From CAJQQK01 sp051010015 (lineage in GTDB: Bacteria; Pseudomonadota; Alphaproteobacteria; Rhizobiales; Hyphomicrobiaceae): 44,849 nucleotides of DNA. How positions within the stretch are numbered: the stretch's first letter is position 1; every line of letters begins with the position of its first letter. The position numbers and the translations under genes were made by a program. Of the stretch, positions 1 through 7,284 are shown piece by piece. The DNA lies in the NCBI GenBank assembly GCA_051010015.1, contig JBPCVZ010000314.1, positions 1 through 44,849 of the forward strand, written 5' to 3'. Below the pieces are notes generated by a model. It worked only from the letters and a program-made list of their open reading frames with translations, searched no databases and was not told the DNA's origin.

Positions 1-47
1 CGGAAGCCACCACGCGGCTGCTGCTCGAATTCTTGGCAGGCGTTTAG
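1..47 (+). CDS. 3' end of an unidentified gene
   Basis: Reading from base 3, fourteen codons run to a TAG at 45-47 and encode EATTRLLLEFLAGV. This amphipathic, leucine-rich tail looks like the last helix of a globular enzyme such as an alpha/beta hydrolase, but it is too short to assign. The rest of the gene lies outside the window. It is followed by almost 1 kb without a convincing gene. Confidence 0.4.
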   Translation, partial: EATTRLLLEFLAGV

Positions 48-1010
48 ATCGCTCACCGGGCGACGTCGCTCATGCCCGTCGTCAATCCGGCCCAGGCTCA
101 CGGCTGTCCGGTTGAAGAGCAAGCCGATTTGTGACGTAGCATACGGGCTTGAAATCGCCGCGCAGGCTGGGTCGGTTTTCGCCGGCGGCGCATCGACGTT
201 GACAATAACCGCGACGCGACGGGTCCCGGATTAACACTGCGTGCTTTCCGGGAACGCGTAACTGGCGAGGGTACGGATTCCTATTGATGCGCAGCACCTT
301 GTCTCAATGCCGGCTGATGCCCCGCAAAGGCACCGTGACCTGTGCTCCTGGCACGTCCCCGGACGGCTGCGCAGCAGTCAATCCGGCAACTGTTTTCTGA
401 TCTGGACTATTTGTCCTTGGCTGTCCAGGAGGATGGCCGAGGCCTTGAACCACACAACGGAGTCACCCCGGTGCTTGTCACCGGGGCCCATTTATCCGCC
501 CGGGGAGCGTCAGCGGTTGTTGCGCGGCAGTGCGCCTTGGCGACGTTTGCGCTTGCGGCGAAATGGATCCCGGCAACACGTGCCGGGATGACGTTCGTGG
601 CTGTGGCGAGACTCGAAGTGTGATCCGGGTATGTGCAAATTGCTTCGGTCTTGAACCACACAACAGTGTCATACCGGCGCTCGCCCGCCCTGGCGTCAGG
701 CCGGGGTCACATGGACCCACCGCTTTCGCGTCCCCGGACGGCTGCGCAGCAGACGATCCGGGGTCCTTCGCCTCTCAGTTCAGGCTGTGCGTCGATGACC
801 GGCAGGACCAAACAGCGGCGATCGTGCGACGGTCCATGTCATGTCTTTGCCAAAACGCAGCAAAGCAAAAAATGTGCCCTCGCAAGAGCATGTTCAGATC
901 GGGCAACTTCTCAACCGGACAAGCCGTGCGCCTGCGCAGGAAAGACAGAGCTAAGCAAGGATGAAGGGCGGGCAATCGTCTGGCTCGGAAAACCCGAGCA
1001 CCGGGTCGGC
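48..1010. repeat. Gene-free stretch with REP-like palindromes and direct repeats
   Basis: No ORF here looks real: all are short, overlap on both strands and have composition unlike neighbouring genes. The stretch holds repeated modules instead. A 24-nt exact direct repeat lies at 354-377 and 729-752 (it starts CGTCCCCGGACGG), each followed within 3 nt by ATCCGG. A second repeat, TTGAACCACACAAC, is at 445-458 and 651-664, each followed by a palindrome-like GTCA..CCGG block. Perfect stems are CCCCGGTG/CACCGGGG at 466-486 (5-nt loop) and ATCCCGGCA/TGCCGGGAT at 567-589 (5-nt loop). A degenerate third palindrome spans about 668-712. This resembles the REP-like intergenic palindromes common in alphaproteobacterial chromosomes. 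Confidence 0.7.
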
Positions 1011-1057
1011 AAAAAATAAAGCCAACGCGCTTCTCTTGGGGGATGAGGCGCGTTGGC
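1011..1057 (-). terminator. Rho-independent terminator for the 1152-1523 gene
   Basis: A perfect 10-bp stem, GCCAACGCGC (1021-1030) with GCGCGTTGGC (1048-1057), has a 17-nt loop. On the minus strand it is followed by a T-rich tract (complement of AAAAAATAAA, 1011-1020). It lies about 95 bp past the stop of the minus-strand gene. Confidence 0.8.
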
Positions 1058-1151
1058 CAGCATTGCCTGATGATCGGGGGGGTGATCTTATGGCAACGCA
1101 TTGCTAACAGGCTCCTGGGGGGAAACGGAGCCTGTCATCTCGAATGTCGTC

Positions 1152-1523
1152 CTAGCAGCGCGTGTCGTAGCGCCAGCAGGCGCGGTCATTGCCATGGCGG
1201 CAGCGACGCAACCAACGCTGACACTTGTTGCGATAGCTACGGCGCGGCCGGTAGCGCCGCTCCTCGTAGTAGTGGTCATCGGCATGGGCGCGACGGCTTG
1301 CGGCCAGTGCACCGAGAATCCCGAGCGTCACGATGCCGGCGCCAATCCCGTATCGGCGATGACGATGACGCCGACGACGGCCGACCTCATGGATCATTTC
1401 GCTGCCCATCTGGGCCTTGGTTGCCGTGCTCATCGGTCCAACGACACCGGCGTGAACCGGTGCAAAACTTGCAAATGTAAACGCGACGGCGCCAGCGGCT
1501 GCTGCGAGAATTGAAGTCTTCAT
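1152..1523 (-). CDS. Small basic secreted protein of unknown function
   Basis: The 123-residue product starts with a clear Sec signal peptide (MKTSILAAAAGAVAF..., cleavage likely after VHA near residue 26). The mature part is very rich in Arg, His and Tyr, has a Gly/Ala-rich hydrophobic segment in the middle, and a Cys-containing tail with the pattern C-x2-W-x2-R-C...ACWRYDTRC. Such short exported proteins with a basic Cys tail are common in Rhizobiales-like genomes; the function is unknown. The ATG at 1523 is chosen over the one at 1532 because AGGAG lies 9 nt before it but touches the earlier ATG. It is single-gene, with its own terminator. Confidence 0.75.
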   Translation of the reverse strand: MKTSILAAAAGAVAFTFASFAPVHAGVVGPMSTATKAQMGSEMIHEVGRRRRHRHRRYGIGAGIVTLGILGALAASRRAHADDHYYEERRYRPRRSYRNKCQRWLRRCRHGNDRACWRYDTRC

Positions 1524-1912
1524 GGTTCTCATCTCCTGTTCCTCACAAGCCGGGCTTGGGGACCCACTCTTGTGATTGCTTCGGGCTTCAGCACCTCGGT
1601 CGGGATCATCGCAACCGAAACCTGAACGCCGGATGAACCGATGGCGTCAGTGGCTTCATAAATTCTAAGAGTTGAGCGGATTTGAGGCTGTTTGTGGCGA
1701 CGATGGGGCGAGGCTGTGATGAATTGGCGGAAGATGCGTTTTGCGCGCCCTGCAGCGCCGCAGTGCCGGTGAGAGTGGGCGCGAAATCGCTGACCGGATC
1801 ATGTGGCGGTTGCGGATGTTGTCGGTTGTGGCAGGCTCTGTCGCTGAGAAATCAACGATCAGGTTATGAGCGCATTGAAGATTGCGATGCCTGATCCAAT
1901 GGGAGGTTGGGA
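1524..1912. other. Intergenic stretch between divergent genes
   Basis: About 390 bp separate the divergent starts of the secreted protein (minus) and the decarboxylase alpha gene (plus). It must carry both promoters. I see no strong palindrome, no convincing ORF and no recognisable operator. Confidence 0.5.
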
Positions 1913-2446
1913 ATGGCGAGCGAGGAAACCTGGCGCGACGCACTCTATGAGCAGCTGAGGGCGGAGGATATCTCGATCTTCTCCTATGTCCCGGACGCTG
2001 GCCACAAAGTGCTCATCAATCGCTCGCTCGCCGATCACGACGTGCAATCCGTGCCACTCTCGACCGAGCAGGAGGGCGTTGCGCTTGCAGCCGGCGCTCA
2101 TCTCGGCGGCAAGCGCGCGGTGCTGCTGATGCAAAGCTCCGGCGTGGGCAATTGCATCAACATGCTCTCGCTCATTCAGCATGGCCGCTTCCCGTTCCTG
2201 ACATTGGTGTCAATGCGCGGCGACTATGGCGAGGGCAACCCCTGGCAGTTCGCGATGGGCAAGGCGGTCGAGCCGACCATGACGGCGATGGGCGTACAAT
2301 GCCTGACGGCATCGACCGAGGAGGATGTCGAGCCCGCCGTGCGCGCCGCGTTGACAATGGCATTTGGCGCCGAACAGCCGGTCGCCGTCCTGCTGTCGCA
2401 GCGCCTGCTCGGTGCCAAACAGTTCAACGCGAGGCAACTGTCATGA
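1913..2446 (+). CDS. Thiamine-diphosphate decarboxylase, alpha (PYR) subunit, ComD-like
   Basis: This 177-residue protein is the N-terminal (pyrimidine-binding) half of a split ThDP enzyme, like the alpha subunit of sulfopyruvate decarboxylase (ComD) or the N-terminal half of phosphonopyruvate decarboxylase. The activating glutamate is visible in LSTEQEGVALAAG, followed by the LLMQSSGVGNCINMLS segment typical of the family. The start at 1913 is preceded by GGGAGG at 6 nt. Its stop overlaps the next start (ATGA at 2443-2446), so the two subunits are translationally coupled. Family members decarboxylate 3-sulfopyruvate, 3-phosphonopyruvate or related 2-oxoacids; the substrate cannot be told from sequence. 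No phosphonate or coenzyme M gene lies nearby. Confidence 0.85.
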   Translation: MASEETWRDALYEQLRAEDISIFSYVPDAGHKVLINRSLADHDVQSVPLSTEQEGVALAAGAHLGGKRAVLLMQSSGVGNCINMLSLIQHGRFPFLTLVSMRGDYGEGNPWQFAMGKAVEPTMTAMGVQCLTASTEEDVEPAVRAALTMAFGAEQPVAVLLSQRLLGAKQFNARQLS

Positions 2447-3021
2447 CAGACAAAAAACGCATGGATCGTAACAAGGCGGTGCCGGCGCTGATCGGCAACC
2501 CGGATGATTTCCTGATCGTCGCGGGCCTCGCCGGCCCGGCCAAGGATATCGGCGCGCTGACCGACAACGCCTTCCTGTTCGGCGGTGCCATGGGCGGTGC
2601 GGTGATGGCCGGTCTCGGCCTCGCGCTGGCGCAGCCCGACAAGAAGGTGCTCTGTGTCACCGGCGACGGCGACCTGCTCATGTCGCTCGGCTCACTCGCC
2701 ACCGTCGGCGTGATGAAGCCGGCCAACTTCTCGGTGGTGTGCGTCGACAATGCACTCTACCAGGAGACCGGAGGCCAGACCTCGCACACCGGCCTCGGCG
2801 TCGACCTCGCCCAGGTCGCCGAGGGCTGCGGCTTTGCCGCGACGCGCGACGTCACCGAGGAATCGGAGATCGAGGAAGCCTCCGCCCTGCTGCGCCAATC
2901 GAACGGCGCGACCTTCGTTCTGCTGCGCGTCGACGACACGCCGTCGCCGAAAGGGGTGCGCAACCTGCACGCCGCCGAGACCAAGGCCAAATTTCGCGAA
3001 CGCCTGCTCGGCCACGGCTAG
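2443..3021 (+). CDS. Thiamine-diphosphate decarboxylase, beta (PP) subunit, ComE-like
   Basis: The 192-residue product is the pyrophosphate-binding half that completes the enzyme begun by the preceding gene. The ThDP/Mg motif starts at GDGDLLMSLGSL and ends about 28 residues later at VVCVDN, followed by YQETGGQ, as in the PP domains of sulfopyruvate and phosphonopyruvate decarboxylases. A longer open frame extends upstream to 2152, but that part overlaps the alpha gene out of frame and is not coding. The ATG at 2443 gives the usual length. The active sites should form at the interface of the two subunits. The substrate is unassigned. Confidence 0.85.
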   Translation: MTDKKRMDRNKAVPALIGNPDDFLIVAGLAGPAKDIGALTDNAFLFGGAMGGAVMAGLGLALAQPDKKVLCVTGDGDLLMSLGSLATVGVMKPANFSVVCVDNALYQETGGQTSHTGLGVDLAQVAEGCGFAATRDVTEESEIEEASALLRQSNGATFVLLRVDDTPSPKGVRNLHAAETKAKFRERLLGHG

Positions 3022-3047
3022 CGCGTTGCGGCGCATGCACCGCAGCT

Positions 3048-3220
3048 GTTGGGTTACGCGCGGTTCTGGGCCGCAGCAGGTCCCTACGGCCCGGGCCGCG
3101 CTAACCCAACCTACCAGTCCCGGGCTTGCCGACGTCCGCAGATCGAACGACGGACCGGTAGGTTGGGTTAGCGGTCCACCGGCACAACCAAACGACGACG
3201 CCTCGCCCGCGTAACCCAAC
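3048..3220. repeat. Two TTGGGTTA inverted-repeat units
   Basis: Unit 1 (3048-3114) pairs GTTGGGTTACGCGCGG with CCGCGCTAACCCAAC, an almost perfect stem of about 15 bp. Unit 2 (3157-3220) pairs GGTTGGGTTAGCG with CGCGTAACCCAAC. The same core recurs at 9142-9310. These are intergenic palindromic repeats, placed between the decarboxylase and ABC exporter genes. The rest of 3022-3395 shows no gene. Confidence 0.8.
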
Positions 3221-3395
3221 ACGTGCGGTGCATGCGCTGCAGTTCCTATCAGCCCCTTGCCACGTGTGCCAAAGCGAATCGCGGTACGCACAAATTCGGC
3301 CCGCCCAACACGCCATTGGCAGTTCGTTCACCACACTGAAACAATCCCACCGCTTACTGCCAGCAGCAAGGAACGCTAGTGCGGGGCAGGGTGGC

Positions 3396-4148
3396 ATGAC
3401 GGACGGGCAATGGGCGCTACAACTCACAGATCTGTGCAAGACCTACGATGAACCGGCGGTCGACCGTCTGTCCTTGAACATCCGCCGCGGCGAGCTCTAC
3501 GCCCTGCTTGGCCCGAACGGCGCCGGCAAGACGACCACCTTGAAAATGGTCACCGGCTTGCTGCAGCCGGATTCGGGCGCCATCACGGTATCCGGCATCG
3601 ACGCCCTGGCGCGCCCGATCGATGCCAAGCGCGTCATGGCCTGGCTGCCCGATGAACCGCTGATCTACGACAAGCTCTCGCCGCTCGAGTACCTCGAGTT
3701 CGTCGCCGGCCTGTGGGGCATTGCCGCCGATGTCGCCGACAAACGCGCGCACGACCTCGTCGCCCTGCTCGGGCTCGAAGCCAAGGCCGGTGAACGTTGT
3801 CAGGGCCTCTCGAAAGGCATGCGCCAGAAGGTGGCACTTGCCGGCGCCCTGATCCACGAACCGGATCTGATCATTCTCGACGAGCCGTTGACCGGCCTCG
3901 ACGCCGGCTCCGCCCGTCAGGTCAAGGCGGTGCTGCGCGAGCATGTCGCGCGCGGCGTCACGATCGTCATGACCACGCACATTCTCGACGTTGCCGAGCG
4001 CATGGCCGATCGGATCGGGGTCATCGCCCAGGGCCGGCTGGTCAGTGAAGGCACGCTCGATGAACTGCGCGCCGCCGAAGGCCAGCAGGCCGCCAGTCTC
4101 GAGGACATCTTCCTCGAACTGGTCAGCGAGGAGCAGGCTGCCGCATGA
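3396..4148 (+). CDS. ABC exporter ATP-binding protein
   Basis: This 250-residue ATPase of the ABC-2 exporter class hydrolyses ATP to drive the permease encoded next to it. Visible motifs in order: Walker A GPNGAGKTT (near residue 37), signature LSKGMRQKVALAG, Walker B LIILDEPLTGLD, and the switch histidine in MTTHIL. The start is set at 3396, where homology begins; the 56 codons upstream run through intergenic repeat DNA. Its stop overlaps the start of the permease gene by 4 nt (ATGA at 4145-4148), so the pair forms an operon. The substrate is unknown. Confidence 0.92.
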   Translation: MTDGQWALQLTDLCKTYDEPAVDRLSLNIRRGELYALLGPNGAGKTTTLKMVTGLLQPDSGAITVSGIDALARPIDAKRVMAWLPDEPLIYDKLSPLEYLEFVAGLWGIAADVADKRAHDLVALLGLEAKAGERCQGLSKGMRQKVALAGALIHEPDLIILDEPLTGLDAGSARQVKAVLREHVARGVTIVMTTHILDVAERMADRIGVIAQGRLVSEGTLDELRAAEGQQAASLEDIFLELVSEEQAAA

Positions 4149-5701
4149 CCCGCTTCCTGTCTTTGGCCGCCCCGTCGCAAAGCTTTGCACCGCAGGGCCT
4201 CGGCTGGTTTGCCCGCCACGAGTTGCTGCTCGCATGGCGCGACTGGCTGTCGATGATGACCGCCGGCCGGCGCACGCGCGAGCGCATCATGATCGCGATT
4301 GCGCTGCTGTTCACGGCCGGCCTCCATGCCATGGCCTATGGCGTCCTTGGCCCGCTCATGAAAGACGGCGTATCGACCGGCGACAAGATGCTGCTCGTCA
4401 CGGTCGCCGGCTGTGGCCTGCTCGCCTTCTTCATGATGCTCTCGCAGGCACTCGAATCCGTCACCCGTGCCTTCTACACGCGCTCCGATCTCGAGTTGAT
4501 CCTGTCGTCACCGTCGTCGCCGCGGCCCGTCTTCGCCGTGCGCATTGCCGCGCTGACGCTGACGACGACGGTGATGTCGACGCTGTTAATGGCACCGTTC
4601 ATCAACATCGCCGCCGTTATCGATCACCCGGGCTGGCTTGCCGCCTATCCGGTATTGATCGCGATTGCGATGGTTGCAACCGGCATCGCGGTGTGGCTCA
4701 TGATGGTGATGTTCCGGCTGATTGGTGCAGCCCGCACGCGGCTCGTCGCCCAGATCGTCGCCGCGGTGATCGGCGCGAGCTTTCTCATTGGCATCCAGAT
4801 CGTCGGCATCTTTGCCTACAACAACCTGTCGCGGTTCGCCGTCCTGCAGGACCACGCCTTCATCGCGTCGCTGCCCGCGCCGGACAGTCTTGCCTGGGCA
4901 CCGGTCTGGGCCGTTACCGGTTCCGCGCCGGCACTGCTCGCGGTCGTCATGATCGCCGCTGCCTTCCTGGCGTTCACCATCTGGCAGACATCGAAAGGGT
5001 TCGCCGGTCTGGTGCTCAGCGCGGCGAGTGTCACCGATGTCGACAGTGCGCAGACGTGCACTGAGCGGCCATTCCGGCAGCGCTCGCCGCATCAGGCCTT
5101 GCGCGCCAAGGAATGGCAACTGCTCAAGCGCGATCCCTGGCTCGTCAGCCAGACCCTGATGCAGGTCCTCTACCTGTTGCCGCCGGCACTGCTGCTCTGG
5201 AAGAACTACGGTGATGCGGCCGGCCTGTCGGTGATCCTTGCCCCCGTCCTGGTGATGGCGCTCGGCCAGCTTGCCGGCGGCCTCGCCTGGCTGACGATCT
5301 CCGGCGAGGATGCGCCGGAACTGGTTGGCACCGCACCGGTCTCGGCCGCCCAAATCCTGCGCGCCAAGATCGAAGCTGTTCTCGTCGTCGTCGCCCTCGC
5401 CGGCCTGCCCCTGGTCCTGGCGATGGCCGCGTTCGCGCCATACGAAGCCATCGTCACAGCCATCGGGGTCACGTGCGCGTCGGCCAGCGCGATCACCATA
5501 CAGCTGTGGTTTCGCGGGCCGGCAAAACGCGCCCACTTCCGTTATCGCCAGACCGCGTCGCGCGCCGCGACCCTTTCGGAAGCGTTCTCGTCGCTCACCT
5601 GGGCCGGTGCCACGGCGCTGTTCGCGGCGGGCATGAGCATCGGTATCCTGTTCGTCGTCCTCGCGCTGCTCGTGCTGCTCATGGCCTGGTTGCTCAGTTG
5701 A
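4145..5701 (+). CDS. ABC-2 type exporter permease
   Basis: The 518-residue product is a polytopic inner-membrane protein with roughly ten to twelve hydrophobic segments, for example around residues 50-65, 80-100, 140-160, 165-185 and 480-518. A soluble loop in the middle carries charged sequence (ERPFRQRSPHQALRAKEW) that may contact the ATPase. The length and the two-block layout fit large ABC-2 permeases encoded directly after an ATPase gene. No substrate signature is visible. The large minus-strand ORF across this gene is an antisense shadow. Confidence 0.85.
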   Translation: MTRFLSLAAPSQSFAPQGLGWFARHELLLAWRDWLSMMTAGRRTRERIMIAIALLFTAGLHAMAYGVLGPLMKDGVSTGDKMLLVTVAGCGLLAFFMMLSQALESVTRAFYTRSDLELILSSPSSPRPVFAVRIAALTLTTTVMSTLLMAPFINIAAVIDHPGWLAAYPVLIAIAMVATGIAVWLMMVMFRLIGAARTRLVAQIVAAVIGASFLIGIQIVGIFAYNNLSRFAVLQDHAFIASLPAPDSLAWAPVWAVTGSAPALLAVVMIAAAFLAFTIWQTSKGFAGLVLSAASVTDVDSAQTCTERPFRQRSPHQALRAKEWQLLKRDPWLVSQTLMQVLYLLPPALLLWKNYGDAAGLSVILAPVLVMALGQLAGGLAWLTISGEDAPELVGTAPVSAAQILRAKIEAVLVVVALAGLPLVLAMAAFAPYEAIVTAIGVTCASASAITIQLWFRGPAKRAHFRYRQTASRAATLSEAFSSLTWAGATALFAAGMSIGILFVVLALLVLLMAWLLS

Positions 5702-5760
5702 GTTCCGAGAGCAGCTTGCGATGCTCAGCGTCGCGCACCTTCCGGGCAAGCCCGCCCGCT

Positions 5761-6552
5761 TCACACGATGCTTTCGCGCGCGCCGACGTCAAACTCGCTC
5801 GGCTGTAGATCATCGAGCGGAATTTGCCCATTCGCGATCGCAATTGCTATGGCGTGGCTCTTGCTCCGCGCCAGCAGCTTCTTGTTGGCGTTCGTTGCGT
5901 GAATACGCACTGTATTGGGGCTAATGAGCAGTGTCCGCGCGATCTGTTTTTCAGACAATCCGCGTGCTGCAAGAATGAGACACTCGCGTTCGCGCTTGCT
6001 CAACGTCGCATCCAAGGCGACGCTTTCGGATTTGTCATCACTCGCGCGCCTGAGCTTGAGCCAGCGCCCGACAACATAGAAAACCGCTGCGTGAATCTCG
6101 TGAACGGCCTCGAGTGACGTGTCGGCAGCTTCACCGGCGACCAAAACGATGCCTCTCAGTTCCTTCGAAATGTAGATTGGCAGAACCAGGGCGTTGTCGA
6201 GATCGCAGGCAAATGCCTGCCAATACTCTTTCTGCAGATCGGTTTTGCGCAATGCGTCGGGCAGGTCACGCACGAAGAACGGCAGCATCGTATGCGTGAC
6301 GTGCGACATCACTGGATGCTCACCGGCAGCCTGCAGGCGCGCGCAGAGTTCGATCTGGCGCTTCGGGAAATTGCAGAACAGGTCCTGGTTGACCGCGCCC
6401 TGATCGAGGTCGATCGACTTGATGATCGCCTGATCATACCCTCGCCGCGCGAGAAACCGCACGAACTGGTCGACCACTTCCGATGCCGATGTGGCTGTTG
6501 CCACCTCGGAAATGAACGCGCCGAGCGCTTCTTCTGGTATCTGGATAGACAC
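5761..6552 (-). CDS. LuxR-family transcriptional regulator
   Basis: The 263-residue protein has a C-terminal LuxR/FixJ helix-turn-helix at about residues 184-242 (LSKRERECLILAARGLS...ISPNTVRIH). The N-terminal 160 residues are laid out like an autoinducer-binding domain (FVRFLARRGYD, FVRDLP, YWQAF, LPIYISKELRGIVLVAGE), but I cannot confirm ligand residues. No luxI-type synthase is in the window, so it may be a LuxR solo. The GTG at 6552 is preferred over the upstream TTG (6615) because GGGGGA precedes it by 5 nt and because the upstream codons run through a palindrome. Two palindromes lie just upstream. It converges with the ABC permease gene. Confidence 0.85.
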   Translation of the reverse strand: MSIQIPEEALGAFISEVATATSASEVVDQFVRFLARRGYDQAIIKSIDLDQGAVNQDLFCNFPKRQIELCARLQAAGEHPVMSHVTHTMLPFFVRDLPDALRKTDLQKEYWQAFACDLDNALVLPIYISKELRGIVLVAGEAADTSLEAVHEIHAAVFYVVGRWLKLRRASDDKSESVALDATLSKRERECLILAARGLSEKQIARTLLISPNTVRIHATNANKKLLARSKSHAIAIAIANGQIPLDDLQPSEFDVGARESIV

Positions 6553-6575
6553 GGTATCCCCCGACCTGATGTCGA

Positions 6576-6595
6576 TTCTCACGAAATCGTGAGAA
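6576..6595. promoter_or_regulatory. Perfect 20-bp dyad before luxR, candidate operator
   Basis: TTCTCACGA-AA-TCGTGAGAA is a perfect 9-bp inverted repeat with a 2-nt centre. It lies 24 bp upstream of the proposed GTG of the LuxR gene. Its size matches the 18-20 bp dyads bound by LuxR-type dimers, so autoregulation is a reasonable guess. Confidence 0.55.
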
Positions 6596-6630
6596 TAAGT
6601 CTTATACGCTAGCAAGCCGAATGTCTTCCA

Positions 6631-6648
6631 CTAGTTGGTTTCAACTAG
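6631..6648. promoter_or_regulatory. Second dyad upstream of luxR
   Basis: CTAGTTG-GTTT-CAACTAG is a perfect 7-bp inverted repeat spanning 18 bp, centred about 54 bp from the centre of the other dyad. It could be a second operator for the LuxR gene. It differs in sequence from the first dyad, so another regulator may bind it. Confidence 0.45.
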
Positions 6649-6909
6649 GTTCTCAGACCGAAAGGATAGGCGTAGGCTGAGCGTCCGCCAGTGTTTGTGT
6701 CAAAATTGAGGCAAGGTCGGGTGCCTGTTTGCTCGGTGATGGAACACAGATCCGACGGAAACGGTCCGGATCGACAAGGTTTGTTTCGTCACCCTGTCAG
6801 CTGCAACCAACAAAACTGCATGGCGGATGCAGGCATAGAGTGCCGTAGGTCGAGCTGTTGACCCATGTCCGGTCACGACTGTGGCGCACGGCAGGAATTG
6901 GAGAAGTCC

Positions 6910-7134
6910 ATGGCGGCGCACAATGAGCGGCGAGAAGCACTCGCCATCATCAAGATGTGCGAGTATCTTGAAAGCGAAATCCGAGACAGTCTGGGCGACG
7001 ACCACTTGGCCGATCTTTCCGGCGCGATTGCGAATGAACTCAGCCGCCGCTACCGGGCGTCGAGCGAAGAGGTGAAGTCGTTCGACCAGCGCCAGGCCGC
7101 GTTCAGGGAACGCCCCGTTGCAGTTGTCGACTGA
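6910..7134 (+). CDS. Small unknown helical protein
   Basis: A 74-residue, charged, probably all-helical protein with no signal peptide or membrane segment (MAAHNERREALAI...LSRRYRASSEEVKSF). The ATG at 6910 has GGAG 8 nt before it; an earlier in-frame ATG (6865) lacks one. I do not recognise a family. The even codon use and heptad-like pattern suggest a real gene, but it stands alone between luxR and the efflux gene, and it could be spurious. Confidence 0.45.
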   Translation: MAAHNERREALAIIKMCEYLESEIRDSLGDDHLADLSGAIANELSRRYRASSEEVKSFDQRQAAFRERPVAVVD

Positions 7135-7284
7135 AGGCATCACCCCCCAGGCAGACGTGGCAATCTCACGGACACCGATTGAATCGTCACGCCTCGATCG
7201 AACTCTGCGCGTATCGATTTGCCGATATCAAAGGAGCTACGGCCCGCTCGGCAGCATCGCAACTCTGATATATCGCCCGGCGCT

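Noticed and set aside
2152..2442. Upstream extension of the decarboxylase beta frame
   Set aside because: It overlaps the alpha gene in another frame. The start at 2443 (ATGA overlap) gives the expected size.
4586..5764. 392-codon minus-strand ORF with charged, low-hydrophobicity product
   Set aside because: It lies antisense to the ABC permease gene, whose membrane-helix pattern and coupling to the ATPase gene are convincing. The antisense product is rich in Arg, Asp and Gly, as expected for the complement of GC-rich membrane-protein codons.
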